Of a stretch of 64,000 nucleotides of DNA, positions 10,900 to 23,227 are shown piece by piece; position 1 is the first letter of the stretch, and the number at the start of each line of letters is the position of its first letter. Location: assembly GCF_029784135.1 (NCBI RefSeq), contig NC_073745.1, positions 46,217,116-46,281,115 on the forward strand, written 5' to 3'. The stretch is from Toxorhynchites rutilus septentrionalis. Taxonomy: Eukaryota > Arthropoda > Insecta > Diptera > Culicidae. The position numbers were made by a program, and so were the translations under genes. The notes below the pieces were generated by a model. The model saw nothing but the letters and a program-made list of their open reading frames with translations. It was not told the DNA's origin and ran no database searches.

Positions 10900-13800
10900 C
10901 AGGTCGGTGCAATTTTTATAGTGTGAATTAGTTCACTGTTTACATTAAGGTTAAGGTGGAAGGAAGCCATTGTAGTAGTATAGGTTAAACCACGTGTAAA
11001 AATGGGGTAATAGTGTGAAGAGCAGTTTATTTCGTTTGTTTTGATTTTTGTACGTAAATAGATCAATTCACTTATTAGACTGTGTGGCGCTTCACTGACA
11101 CGAGTTTTAGAATACATTTGGAAAAAATAACAATTGAATACTAAAGTAAAATGTATGAACGATGTGTTCCGATGAACAATTGCAAATATAAATATATATA
11201 AAAGGTGTATTTGCATATGAAGTAAAATTCTGATTATACCCGAGCGTAACATGAGCAAATTTATATCACATGCGAATTGAGGCTCTTTTGGTATTAACAA
11301 GTTCTTCCGCACAGTAACTCGATATTGATAATTCCTTAATATTTTCCTTTGTTGATCGTATTGCTTTCACATATTCCCGTTGGAGCGCCTTAAACCTTCT
11401 CTTCGTTGGCCGAGGCATTTTGATTGAAAGTAATACTTTTCCGTTTACTGTTTTTGAAAGCATAGGCAGCCGTGGCAGTGTTCCGAGCTCTGCAATACAA
11501 TTTTCTTAACCAATGTTAGAGTTGCTAAAACTTACAATATAGACCCATTAAACGTAAAAATAATAATTGTATTGATATCAACACAATTTTATGTTATTGA
11601 TTTTCATGACAATAAAACGTCATGAATCAGGAATAACATTTAATTGAGTGGTTTTTATAGCTATTTCGATGATGTTGTCTGGCATCAGTGTCGAAAAAGT
11701 AACGATGCTTTCACCAATACAAACAAAACTATTGCCGAAGATTGAAAAATGAAAATTTAACTTTCAGAGCAATAGTTCGATTTTTCCGACGTTTTTCACT
11801 ATACAGTGCGACAGCAGATGAAAATTTAATATCTTGTGAGTAATCGATTAGAGTTTGGTTGATATTACTTGATGGCAAGTGTGCGAAAACGATCATTTTC
11901 TTCACACTGTTCCGCAAAATTATTGATTTTCGAGCGAGGGGTAAGAGAGAGATGAAAGAAATGAGCGCCATTGTGGCAGCCATTTGTGGCTTCCTTCCGC
12001 CTTCAGCTTGAAGCAACCAAAATCAGTCGCCACTTTTCGTTTGGAACTACCATCCCCTGATATAATGTTGATAGAAACAGATGTCAAAATATACAGTAGT
12101 AAAAATGAGTACATCATTGTGAATCTCGATTTAAATCTCGATCCCACAGTCTTTTATACAGCATGAAAAATCTAGCAAAGCTCTTGTTACTACTTTTTTA
12201 TAAATCCTCGTAAATTCCTAATCGTGGATAAACGTAAACCATTTCATTGCACTCGCAAAGCTCAGTTCTGGAGCAATAATCGAACGGAGATTTATAGCAA
12301 ATTGATCATATTCTCTGCTGTGTGCTATCTATCCTCCAGATTTCCCCCTCGCCAACCATAACATCAAGATAAAAATTGTTATGATGTAGTAATTAAAGCT
12401 CTCCAATCGTAAATTTCTATTCACATCTCGTTTGACAGTTTAATAACCACTGGAGCCGGGATCTATTCTGTGTTTTGCAGCGCTGCTGCATCGAAGCCGG
12501 GGCGTTACAATTTATTTCCCCCACGTGGAAACTGATCCAATTTCAACCGGAAGAGAAATGTGAGGTCTTGATTTTCTCCACTCGCGCTGATATATTCATC
12601 TTAAAGACAGTCTTCAATCATTCCGTATCTGTTCAGAAAAATGTCCTCCTCTATTCATCATCTTGCCCCGTTCACTTCATTCATCTCCCGGTGATGATGC
12701 CGAATGTGAATGAAGTCGCCAAGCGTATGTCTTGTCTTGCCGCGTCAAAGCACACCCAACACACCCACAACACCCACCCACATCGCACGCCTGAAAGGAA
12801 TAAAACAACTCAGCACAATTTTTCATGAGCTTTCTGCTGCTCTTGGTTGAGATACGCACAAATAGGTTTTTCCACGACGACTTCCTCGGCTCATTTTCTC
12901 AATCAGGAAGGAATTAGTTCCGAGCAAGAGCAAACAAAATCCGCACCGGTCTGCGTCTAATTGTTAGCGAGGAGCTCAGCCCAGGTAACAGCAACACTAG
13001 GGTTGGTGCTGTAGTTCTCCAAGCCGACTGGGGAAAGGGCAGTGGAAGCATATTTTTCAGCTGGTAGGTAAATGTAATAACTTGCGTAACATTTCATTTT
13101 TGGCGCAAACGAGGATGCGTGGGTGGGGGTTGTGCGATTTACGAACGACTGCGTCGTTGTCTGACGATAGCAGCCGCCTGAGAGGGTGAGCTTAGAAAGA
13201 AGGCTGCCAGCCCGTTCCTGTTGCCTCGTGGCTCGAGTATCTCAAGGAAGCGAAGACGAGTACATGTATTCATTTTCTATTGTTTGCGCCTAGCTGCCAA
13301 CAGTAGTCTGTGACTTGAGTTTATTTCTGGGCTCGATGATAAATTGAAAGACGTATGTCTTAGCGGTTTGGGTGGTTCAGGAATATAAAGTGTGAGGAAT
13401 TAGAGGCGTGATGTTCTCTGCTGGTACTGAGTTTGTGTGTGAGTTTTTTTTTCTGTTGAAGCAGCAATAGCAGCGTGAAGTAGACTGATGTTTAACTTTT
13501 TCTGCTCTGCGGATGAGTTGAAATGGGTTATGATCCTGACGTGAAATTTAATTAAAATTGCTGTACAATTGTCGACTTGATTTGCTGCAGCCCTTCATTG
13601 CACACGTTTGTGAAAATAAAGTAAGTTTACAGGAAGGGTTTCACTCTTTTTACCGCTATGTTATGAACACATTTTTGGTACAGTATATTTTACAGACACG
13701 CTCATAAGGCACGTGTGGGCATGCCGGAACGTAAAATGTTAGAGAATTATACTAAAGCTCGATAGGAAACAAAAACTCTATACAGGCCCATTTGGTTCAG

Positions 13801-13967
13801 TTTATCAATAAGCTTTATATGATGTTCAAAATACACTCTACAAAAAATAGAAGAGCAGAGTGCGAAGTCGAAATTGCAAAGTTATTTTTGAAATGCGGTA
13901 ACTTCGTGAAAAATCAACTCATGGAGTCGGGATGCACATAATATTTTTATGTTGGTGTGTGTAGATG
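10900..13967. other. Mostly unique intergenic DNA, no gene seen
   Basis: No domain is recognised in the short ORFs. A 50-residue basic reading at 11266-11418 (minus, starting MPRPTKRRFKALQRE) stands out by charge but has no recognised match. About 12440-13300 has higher GC than its surroundings, lacks copies elsewhere in the window, and includes an A/C-rich run (CACCCAACACACCCACAAC) near 12755; it could hold regulatory sequence or an unrecognised non-coding exon. Confidence 0.45.
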
Positions 13968-13969
13968 TA

Positions 13970-14605
13970 CCGTTCTGAATCATATTTCGGACAACAGCAT
14001 ATTTCGGACACTTTGTTCTAATATCTTGGAATTCTCAATGCACTGATGATATAACTATAAAATTAATGTCACAATTGCTTCTTTAGAGTAATCCCTTGGT
14101 TTCACTATCATTTTATATGAAAGCTTCATCTGATTTATAACATAATCGGCAAAAATCTATACTACACTACACTACACTACTTACTATCGTTTGTGTTCGA
14201 CGTTTGCTTAACGTGAGAACGCCCTTTCATCAATATTTAAATTTCTCCCGTGTTTTATCAGTTCTCATCATCGTTAACGGTTTACTGTGATTGCTTGGTA
14301 AGTGTTTCGCAGTTGACTATAAAATATAAACAAGTGTAATGTAATTTTCGTTCAAAAAATTACGAAATAAAGTGTCCGAAATTTGATTTAGTGTCCGAAG
14401 TTTGATTTTTATTCGCTTCATCTGAAAATCATTTTATTCGATGATTTTTTTTTATGTTTTCAATCAAATAGGTACCAAAGTAGAAAGCTTAAAAGCATAT
14501 TGAAATAATTTATCAAAAATATCAACCAAATAATACCTATGCATAAAGTTCAGACCTGTTTTCTGCATCATATGCCTTAAGCGTCTGAAATATGATTCAG
14601 AACGG
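13970..14605. mobile_element. 636-bp MITE with TA target site
   Basis: The ends are inverted repeats CCGTTCTGAATCATATTTC, 19 bp perfect, flanked by TA (13968-13969, 14606-14607). The interior has several copies of a TTCGGACA/TGTCCGAA motif and no coding sequence. TA duplication points to the Tc1/mariner superfamily as the source of mobilising transposase. Confidence 0.82.
14160..14183. repeat. (ACTAC)n microsatellite
   Basis: ACTAC repeated about four times inside the 13970-14605 MITE, continuing into ACTTACTATC. Confidence 0.85.
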
Positions 14606-14607
14606 TA

Positions 14608-15539
14608 GTTGTTTATTTCTGCTTTTCAAAGTTGTAGTGGACTACACAATTGTTTGCTAACTAAGTTAGCATCGAATCCAATTAACTTAACAACCAGCTT
14701 TCGTTCGACTCCTAGATCGTTTCTGCAGAAAGTTTCAATATGTTTATATTTTTGTTTGAATTAAATTTCGAAGAAGTTCGAGAAGTGTCGATGAATAATT
14801 CAATAAGTAATGAACGCACAGTCAATCGAAACGCTGTTTTGAAAATTACAATAAATTATATACAAGATTGATTTGTTGCTTTGAAGAAAAAAAAAATTTT
14901 GAATCGATTTCAAAAAAGTGCCAAAAAATGGGTTTTTGTGGTGTTTCAGAAAATTTTCAATTTTGCAAATATTGCAGCAAGTTCTAATTTTACCAGAACA
15001 TTTTTAGCCTAGTCTATCCCCAAAACTCCTGCGAACGTTTCATATTGATACGTCTAGCCATTTTTTAGCCGATCGTTCCATATTTTGATTTTATTAAAGG
15101 AACACTTCATTGCCATATGTACCCTCGGAATGAACAATTCAATTGGAGGGAATCTCCAGATTTCTAGCGATACCTTTGTCAGTTGCCTCCGAGTTCTTTT
15201 AATCCCTATTTGGCGACCACGTCGAAGTTACAAACTCTTACACTTTATTATGTTTCTATCACCATCTGCACTTCTAAATAAATATTTACACGATGTTCCC
15301 GCCATAAATCCCAAAAACAATCCTGACAATGGTGGAAATCCTTGAGGAAAATTCCAAGCCACTTGTTGTCGTCTGAGGATGCAGTTGTGGGAAATCTTTC
15401 CATCGCACCCGTCGAAAAAGCGAACGCGCTGGGGCGACAGATTGTATTGTCATAAAATTTGGGGAAACTCGTTTACAGTCCACACGAACGTTCGATCGCT
15501 GAGGGAGTCGTCGTTATTCTTAGTTCAGACAGTTTTTTT
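14608..15539. other. AT-rich intergenic stretch
   Basis: No gene or repeat that I can support. ORFs at 15085-15345 (+) and 15286-15483 (-) overlap each other on opposite strands and have no recognised motif. Confidence 0.4.
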
Positions 15540-16340
15540 CTCCTGAGGAAGTAAAGGGTTCAGAGGATGGACTGATGGGTATTGCTTCTAGATCTAAGAA
15601 CATTAAGGTCTCTGGCTTCGACAGTACTTCCAATATCGTGCTTAAGCACTTGAGCCGAGGCTCTTTTGCTTTTGTTGCTCAAATATTCGACAGGTGCTGG
15701 GAGCTTTGCTACTTCTCATCAATACTAACTTTAAGCTAAAGTAATCCCAGTTTTTAAACTCGAGAAAGCTTTGTCTGTTCCTGAATGTTATCGACGCACC
15801 AGCTTACTCTTTGCTCTTTCTAAGCTGTTCGAAAAATCAATACAAAGCTGAACTGTATTTTTCGCTGATGATAATGGTGTCTTCCAACACCCATCAATTC
15901 TCTATAGGTACAAATAAATTTAGCGGACCAGTCGATGTCCAAGGAGACAGCGATGTCACACTTAGACATGAAAAAGGTGTTTGGCAATATGTGGCATGAT
16001 TATCCAGTTGCATCGGACAGTTTGCCAATATATCTGATCAAAATCATCCGAACACTCTTTCTCAAATCTCCGAAATCTTCAAGTAAACATTCTTAGGTTT
16101 ATCCTGGATAATATCTATTCATCGGACAGGCCTCCTCTTCCAGTCGGCGGTGTCTTGTCTCAATTCGCGGATGATACTGCCATCATGTACGAAGGTCCTG
16201 TTGTACGTGAACTTACCCATAAGTATCAGGGAAGCATGGATGCTTTGGCTGATTATTTTTCATTCGGAAAACTGTTGTCAATAAGCCGAAAACTCTAGCT
16301 ATTTTGTTCCCACACTCGGAATAGCCGGTTATTGATTACA
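15540..16340 (+). mobile_element. Jockey-clade non-LTR retrotransposon remnant
   Basis: In shifting frames the translation gives VIPVFKLEKALSVPECYR...TSLLFALSKLFEKS, the fingers region of Jockey-type reverse transcriptases, and further on FADDTAIMYEG, the catalytic box, followed by HKYQGSMDALADYF. Several stops, frameshifts and deletions break it (for example between SKLFEKS and FADD much of the palm is missing). No endonuclease or ORF1 part was found nearby. Confidence 0.8.
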
Positions 16341-16429
16341 GAATTCGATTTGGGCGCTACATAATTCAGGGATCCTAAGATATAATTTACTTAAGAATAA
16401 CATTAACACGTTCGTCGCCCAACAAGATG

Positions 16430-17290
16430 TTTTGACGTAGAACTACGTCCTTCAGGAAGAGTGCCAAATCAGAAAACAGGTCACGTTTTTATGAAATAAA
16501 GTTAATGTTAATAACTATTTTTGCCGCGAACAGATCTTGGCGATTTATAAATTAATCGGAAATTCCCTATGATTTGTTTCTTATACTATATATTACAATC
16601 TCCTGATGTGTGAACGGTTTAAATTGATGAAATTTCCATTTTCTTATGCATTTGTTCTGCTCATTTGTAAGCTTCTCTACCTATGCTTTCAATAACGAGC
16701 AACTTATCAACGAACAACGGAGGGGAATGATTTAAAGTCTCCGTGAATAAAGAAAAAATGAAGATAAAGAACGAAGTGGGAATATTTGCCTAGAGCAAGG
16801 GTTTTCAGATTTTTTTTTATGGCATAGCACTTTTGATAGCAAAAACATTTGATGGAGCACCTGCATATTTTAGTCAATAAAACAAATCCTATTTGCATTG
16901 TTATTACCCAACTGGAAACAACTCTATTTCGGTTGTGCGTCACAGTTACACTACATTTCACCCGGAGTGAACAAAATAAATCACTGTATGCCAAGTGAAA
17001 TTCAATTAAAGAATGTTTTTTTCGAGGTCGATTTTCAAGTGGGAGCATTTGCTATAAATTCGCGGAGTACAAATTTCCCGCGGAGCACCATTTGAAAACC
17101 CCTGGCCTAGAGCATAAATATTGGATCTCACTGAGGCAAACTTTCTCATTCTTCGTGAGGATATCGACTGGACAACACCGTTGCAGGGCGAGATGGACGA
17201 CGAGATCTCAAGACAATGGAGGTTAACGAGTAGTAAAGTTTCCCAAAGGTCTTTTTGAAGACTACACCCAAAGTTAATTTTTAGCACATG
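16430..17290 (+). repeat. Dispersed repeat hosting a hAT MITE
   Basis: The unit begins TTTTGACGTAGAACTACGTC, continues GAGTGCCAAATCAGAAAAC and ACGTTTTTATGAAATAAAG, and then GACTTTAAA/CTCCGTG sequence near 16735. The left 370 bp is matched in reverse complement at 34290-34680. The part from 17105 on (ATATTGGATCTC..CTGAGGCAAA) is also echoed at about 18420-18475. A hAT-like insert interrupts it at 16796-17104. Confidence 0.7.
16796..17104. mobile_element. hAT-like MITE with perfect 8-bp target duplication
   Basis: Left end CAAGGGTTTTCAGATTT and right end (reverse complement) CAGGGGTTTTCAAATGG are hAT-type terminal repeats. GCCTAGAG occurs directly outside both ends (16788-16795, 17105-17112). 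At 309 bp it has no transposase; ORFs over it are shadows. The relative at 34290 reads through a single CTCTAGGC-type site without insert. Confidence 0.92.
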
Positions 17291-18784
17291 TTATGGCATC
17301 CCGATTTATTACATCAAATGAGCTGAAAAATAACAGAAAATGTTCTACTCTCCAATACATGTATATCATTTGTATAATATATATGCTAGAGCCAATATGA
17401 GCGAGCGAAACAGGAGACACGTTTCAATGAAAGCATATGAAAGCTTTTCGTATAGTTTGTCAAATACTCGGCCCAGACAGAGAAAGATATATTCTCGTTC
17501 ATGTTCTTCTTTATCCTCTTAGAAAACACTCTCCAACTTCATTTTATAATAAGGTGTAATATCATCACGCTTATATACAACAGCGCTGGGAGCTATATGG
17601 ATAGCAAAGTCGTGTGAAGCTATTTTTAAGTTTTTAAAACAGCTCATTATTTGCACATATGACCCTCCAGCACACGAAATGGCATCATTTTTGCCAAAGC
17701 TGAAATGTTTTCAGCCAACGCCTAGTTTGGGTGTAGAAACGAATGAACTGAAAAGTTTAAAGTCTCTTCAATTAAACAAGGAAAGGAAGGATAGGCAAAG
17801 TTTCAGTATCGTTCTAGATACGATGCAATGAACATCGCTTGTTCTTCCTTGTTTTGCGTCATCATATGTCTTCGTTTCGTATTGAACTGTGGACGCGACC
17901 AAATTACATACTCACTGATGTCTCTGGCATTGCAATCATTACATCAAACTGACGACATTTCATTAAGGTTCTGAATTACACAATTGTGTGGGATTTATCA
18001 AACTAGGCTATCATCGGCATACCAAGAAAATAAATGTTCAGGAATTTTGTGCGTGATTTGGTTTCGCATGGCAGTGGTAAATCTATCTCCACCAAGGATG
18101 ACAGCTAAGCTAATCGAGACTGGAAATATTAAAAGAAAGGGCTTCTAATGAGAAGAGCACAAAGCGGAGATAAGTGTGTGTATATTTAGTTGCTTCATGT
18201 CTTCTTTATATGGTTATGTGTACATACGTGCGTGCTTCATAACCCGTATGTACAAATAGCACATCTTCGATACGCTGAACCCCATTTGTATCTGCCCCGT
18301 GTGCATTGGCCCTGTCGCGATGCAACAATCACCTAATATTTTGATGCTATGATGGACGATTGTTTGGTGGTGCAAATTATGCAGCCACGATAAAAATAAA
18401 CGAAGAGGGAGGTAGCGAAAGAGGAATATTTGCGCTAGGGTATGAATAATGGATCTCTGCTGAGGCAAATATTTCAACTTTTTCATTATTAGAAGCAGTT
18501 AACATCGCTAAACCAGAGATTCTCAAAGTGGTCAGTTTCGATATGAACAAAATCTGATTTTGGGGATCACGAGGTCTAAAAATCGACCCATTTTAATTGA
18601 CACAAGTTCGAGATACTGTATAGGTTGGTTACGTCAACCGAAGTGTTATAAGAATGACTAATATTTCAGTAGAGAGTATTATTTTTGTCTATAGCTATAT
18701 GTTTCGCTATAGGAATCGATGGTATCACTGCATTCTGGAAAAGGGGTCTCTTACCCAAAATTGTTTGAGGATCCCTCAGCCAAA
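17291..18784. other. AT-rich intergenic stretch
   Basis: No gene seen. About 18360-18480 partly resembles 16735-16790 plus 17105-17170 without the hAT insert (AATATTTGCGCTAGGGTATGAATAATGG...CTGAGGCAAA), so another diverged copy of that repeat may lie here. Confidence 0.45.
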
Positions 18785-19870
18785 CTATAGTGAATGTCAT
18801 GCTGGAATGTTGTGAGTTATTTGGGTTCGCATGCCAATCGCGAAACTGCCTTCAACAGGGATGACATTTGCGCTAATCTTGATCATAATGAAGCAACTCT
18901 TTTCGAGGTTATTGAGATTAACACACAGAATCTATTTCGTTTATTTAGTCACCAAGAAAGTAAATGTCATTTCAGAATTTTGTGTGTGATTGGGTTTCGC
19001 TTGCCAGTAGCAAAACTTTATCCACTAAGGATAACAGCTATGCTTATCTCGAGCATAAGAAAGTAATGCAACTTTTTTCGAGGCCATTAATATTAACACA
19101 TTGCGGACCGCTCACGAGTTTTTTCTTGATTCGTGTTCCGTTTATTACGGATGGATCACGAAATGACCCGTGTTTTCTACACTTGATGGTTAAATCCTTG
19201 GTTGCCAAGAATCTAACAAGGCCTACCAATAGCTCGCCTTCGTCTCATCCACACCGAAGAAAACGATCTCATTCGTGGAATCCGAACAAATGGAGTGTAC
19301 AAATACAAGTACATGTGTTAACAGAAGCGTTTCTTTTGAGAATAGCGCAAACTGATGAGAATCTATACCTTTAGAGATATCTTTAGTCGCTTCAAGCCAC
19401 CAATGTATGACTCTGTATGCAAGCTATGTAGAACGCTTGTTTGGTGCTGGTATGTTTTCGTTGTATCAACGATATTTGGAGGTGCGATTCCACTGAGACA
19501 ATACTAAATAGCATGTAGCATGATAGTTCATACTTGCGAATATTGCTATTGTTGTTGTTTCCATTCGTTGCCAAAAAAAATTGATGTAGTTATGAGATCT
19601 GGAATAATGGTACAGGTGCAACAAGTATATAATCTCCAGAAGCCGAGTGTATGTCAATTGCGGCACATCGGCATAGCGCTGGAGGTAAATTTTGAATGAA
19701 TTAACATGAAACAAAATGCGGCACGCGATCAGCTTGTGTATTGTTCTACGAGGGCAAGAATGAATCATCAATCAATTATCGTCAACTGATTTTGCAATGA
19801 AAAACCATTTCAGGGTGACAAAAACTATGTGGTCGTGTCTTGGATACAACCTCCTATTTTTTTTTTTTTT
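18785..19870 (+). repeat. 1-kb dispersed repeat, copy 1 of an inverted pair
   Basis: Blocks in order: GGAATGTTGTGAGTTATTTG, CTGCCTTCAAC, AAGTAATGCAACTTTTTTCG, GCATGTAGCATGATAG, GAGGGCAAGAATGAATCATC and GTGGTCGTGTCTTGGATAC. The same blocks occur in reverse order and orientation at 32635-33580. No open reading frame spans either copy. Class not recognised. Confidence 0.75.
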
Positions 19871-22417
19871 TTGGTTCGACTAACTTTTCGGATGGAGCGG
19901 AGGTAATAAATTACTTTTGCTAACCTGCGATTGAGCTTGACCTTGGGTAGACTGTACACTTCGTAGATGCTCTCCGTGCCTAACCTGAACCAGAAAGTTA
20001 CAGGAAGAATACACTGAATGACACTTGGGAGCAGCAGATCATTCTTATTCTGCAAGTTTTAGTGATTCGTGCTTTAAATAGTCATTAACGACGCCAGCCA
20101 CGTCCTTACAGTAACCAGGGGAAGGGAAGAAATGTTAGTACAATATTCACGGCCAGAAGGGTTGGCTCATATAATACACAGTTTTATAATGACAGCAAAG
20201 ATAAAGGTGTGAGATAAAGGTGTGAGATAAAGGTGCGATCAAATTTCTATTAATGTAATGTCCCACAAAGCTACAGACAAACTTACAAACATACAAATCA
20301 CAATCATACAAATCAAAATATCACATGTTTCTGAAGGCCGATAGTTTAGTTCAAGTTGTTGTAAAAATGGAAAAACGATCAATATATCAATACCTATCGT
20401 ACCGATAGTTATTTTCTCGATTTCAAAATGGTATTATTAATTAGTTTCTATATGATGTATTAGCTGCATGGTCTGTTTTAATTATCAGGAAAAAAAGAAA
20501 GGAGAAGAATTAAAAGTTCTCTATCTAAATGTATTTTGAATCATATTGTAAAATGACGATTTATAAAATAAAAAAAGAGTCCCCAAAGTATATAAACACA
20601 ACACGTATATACTTTCTGAAATCCTCCAGTTTGCCATAAATACATCGCCATTATTCTTTTTATCGTTAATTGGTAAATTTCCGCTTGGTCACGCTTCCTT
20701 TCATTGCCATTACTTACAAACGTAATTACTTGGACTTCGTATGATTCGGGGCACAATCATCAAATAAGCTTTATGGCGAAGACCCTCCATAAATTTTGCT
20801 TCCATTGTCCCGTTGTCCATTGGTTCGATCAGCACAAGGCACAGCACCAACGCGCGCGCTATTGTTCATCGTCCACCCGCACCCGACGGAACAGCATCAG
20901 CGGTTCCCTACGCACATTATCCATGTCATGTGGTCAATTTTCCGCACCCGCACCCGGCTGTCCGCCGTTACCGTTGACAGTTGACCATTGTGAGCGCTGG
21001 TTATGTTATTGCCATTCCCGAACGACCGATGCGGCCATTTGAGTGTGGCAGAGGGGCGTTTCGCAAAATTCGCTGAGATTTCCCACCTCAGAGCAGTCCG
21101 ATAATTATCCCTCCAATGAGCTGCTATTAATCTTAGCGCCGAGCAAAGCCCAGCACTGTGTCGTTAACCATGTCAATGGGGTGATCAAATTATAATCCTC
21201 TGGTAAGTGGTCCATAGACTTCGCGCGCTTCGCTTTCCAACATACGGCAGCTGCCGTATCACGCAGTTCTGATAACAAATTGACTTCTTTAAGAAACTAC
21301 CGATGGAACAACGATATTTGTCATGTCGACCGACCGCCGGTAATTAATGGTAGCGTTGAAATAATAACACTTGAAAATCGTGTCTTCGCCCTGCTCCGCT
21401 CTCTAATGACGTAGAACAAATGTTTTCCATCCGAACCTGCTGAACTCTTTCTGCCTTCCTCGAAAAAGTCACTCGGGACCTCCAAGAAGGGGCATCAATT
21501 GCTATCCGGTTGTACACAATAATAATTTATCTCAAATTTTCAGCGCTGCACTCTTTTAGTCATGTTTTAGTTTGTCCGTACCGTCCTTCCGCGGAACGCT
21601 TCATAAGCTGGTAATTAATTGTCTGAAGAGATTCCCAAGCGAGCACTATTTTCGGGCTACTTTAGATACATATGTACTATCTGTCACCGAAAAACGAATG
21701 CTTGCGGTGTCAGATAGGCAGATGTTGCAGCATCCTCTCTGCTCTCCGAGCCCCTGCTCGTGTTTCAGGGATTCTTCATCCTTTTGCCTTTGCTTTTGAA
21801 CCATTAAATGAGTCTCATTGTTGGTGGCACGTTTCGAACGCCCGAAAACCGGTGGGAAGATTTGTACAGGCGAAACGAAATCAGACATTAATTGTTTCAG
21901 TGGACAGTTCCCGCTGGGATGCAACGCTTCGTTGTCGAACAATTTATCGTCAATTTTTAAAAGCATTCCTCATATGACGTATGACGATTGTCAGAAGAGA
22001 AATGTTTCAATCGATGATGGCAACTGGTCCGAACTCGATAAAAATGTTGATGTTATCGAAGGATACCTGGAAAAAAATTAATGAATTACAAATTGAATTA
22101 AAACTAGGATCGTATGCTATATGAAAGAAGAAATGAAAAAAAGACCCTTTCGAAGTTCTAACAAGAAAACGACAATATTTCCTCAAAACATGAAGTCATG
22201 TGTGGCTAGAAAAATAGACAACACATTTGAGCAAAACCATTAAATACTTCTTGCGTCTAGTTCTGCACAAGTAACACATATCCATTTTCGGAGGGACAAT
22301 TTATAAATCAGTTCCGCTGTATCGATTATTCTCAACAATCCAAGCACACCTGGCGCATCACAGAGCACAAAACTTGAAAAGCGTTGAACGCAAGATCTAA
22401 TAAACGCTTTACACAGA
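19871..22417. other. Intergenic DNA including a non-repetitive GC-richer island
   Basis: A 13-bp unit GATAAAGGTGTGA is repeated about three times at 20200-20238. From about 20760 to 21260 the GC content rises and the sequence resembles nothing else in the window; it includes AT-rich homeodomain-type cores (TAATTATCC, CTATTAATCTTAG) near 21100-21140. Overlapping short ORFs on both strands show no domain. A conserved non-coding or regulatory element is possible, but nothing here proves it. Confidence 0.45.
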
Positions 22418-22421
22418 TTAA

Positions 22422-22756
22422 CATGTTGAGCCCAGCGTCGGTCCCTAGGGGCCGATGTTGAGCTTTTTGGTAGAAAAGTGCTGACTGACTGGGACTGACA
22501 GTTACAAAATAATAAAATAAAATATATACGGTTTGTTTTTGGATGTTTTAGTAGAGGCGAATGAACTGCAAGTTCTTAAAAACAAAGAAAGAAAGATGTT
22601 TTACAAAATATGACTACTTTCTAGTCAAATTGCTGACTATTTTCTATTTATACAATAAGTATCTTTGAGAACTGGGACCGACACTGATATTGTACAAACG
22701 CTCTTGATGCGCACTGAATGAGAAGCGCAACAAGAAAAAAATCGGGGCCTAACGTG
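22422..22756. mobile_element. piggyBac-like MITE with TTAA target site
   Basis: TTAA stands at both borders (22418-22421, 22757-22760). The left end CATGTTGAGCCC and right end CACGTTAGGCCC are imperfect inverted repeats; a second inverted pair (GTCGGTCCC at about 22438, GGGACCGAC at about 22674) lies inside. TTAA plus a CAYGTTNRGCCC end fits piggyBac. Length 335 bp, no transposase. Confidence 0.75.
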
Positions 22757-22760
22757 TTAA

Positions 22761-23227
22761 CTGTTTTCCTCTCGTTCCCAGCAAACGCGCTTCGGAGCAG
22801 ACTCTGAGCTTTGATCGTGACTTCAGCGTTAAGTGAGTCGCGTCTTGTCTACATTTAGGCGTTTGTTGAGAACGTCGTTAGCCAGCTTAGTTCATAAAGT
22901 CGACATACGGAATCTTTAGGGGTGCAAAAATATTCCAGAGCAGTTCCAGCACAATTATTCAATTGTAAATGCGAAGACTCAATTGAAAATGCGAAGACAA
23001 ATTTTTTCATTGGTTTTTTATTAGTGATTAGTTAGACTAAAATATTTTTTACACTTTTGCAACTCCTAGAACTATGTATTACCTTTATTACTGTTTATTA
23101 CAACCGCTCTTAGTATTTTTAGCCTTAATAAATTGATATCTCCGTTATTTTACGAAAGTCCTGTTTTTTAAATTTAAACAATGTATCATCAAAGAACAAT
23201 AATGAACACAACTACTTACACTATTAA
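22761..23227. other. AT-rich intergenic stretch
   Basis: No gene or element that I can support. Confidence 0.4.

Noticed and set aside
11266..11463. Small basic protein gene on the minus strand (MPRPTKRRFK...)
   Set aside because: No match recognised, no promoter or splice evidence; noted only as a compositional oddity.
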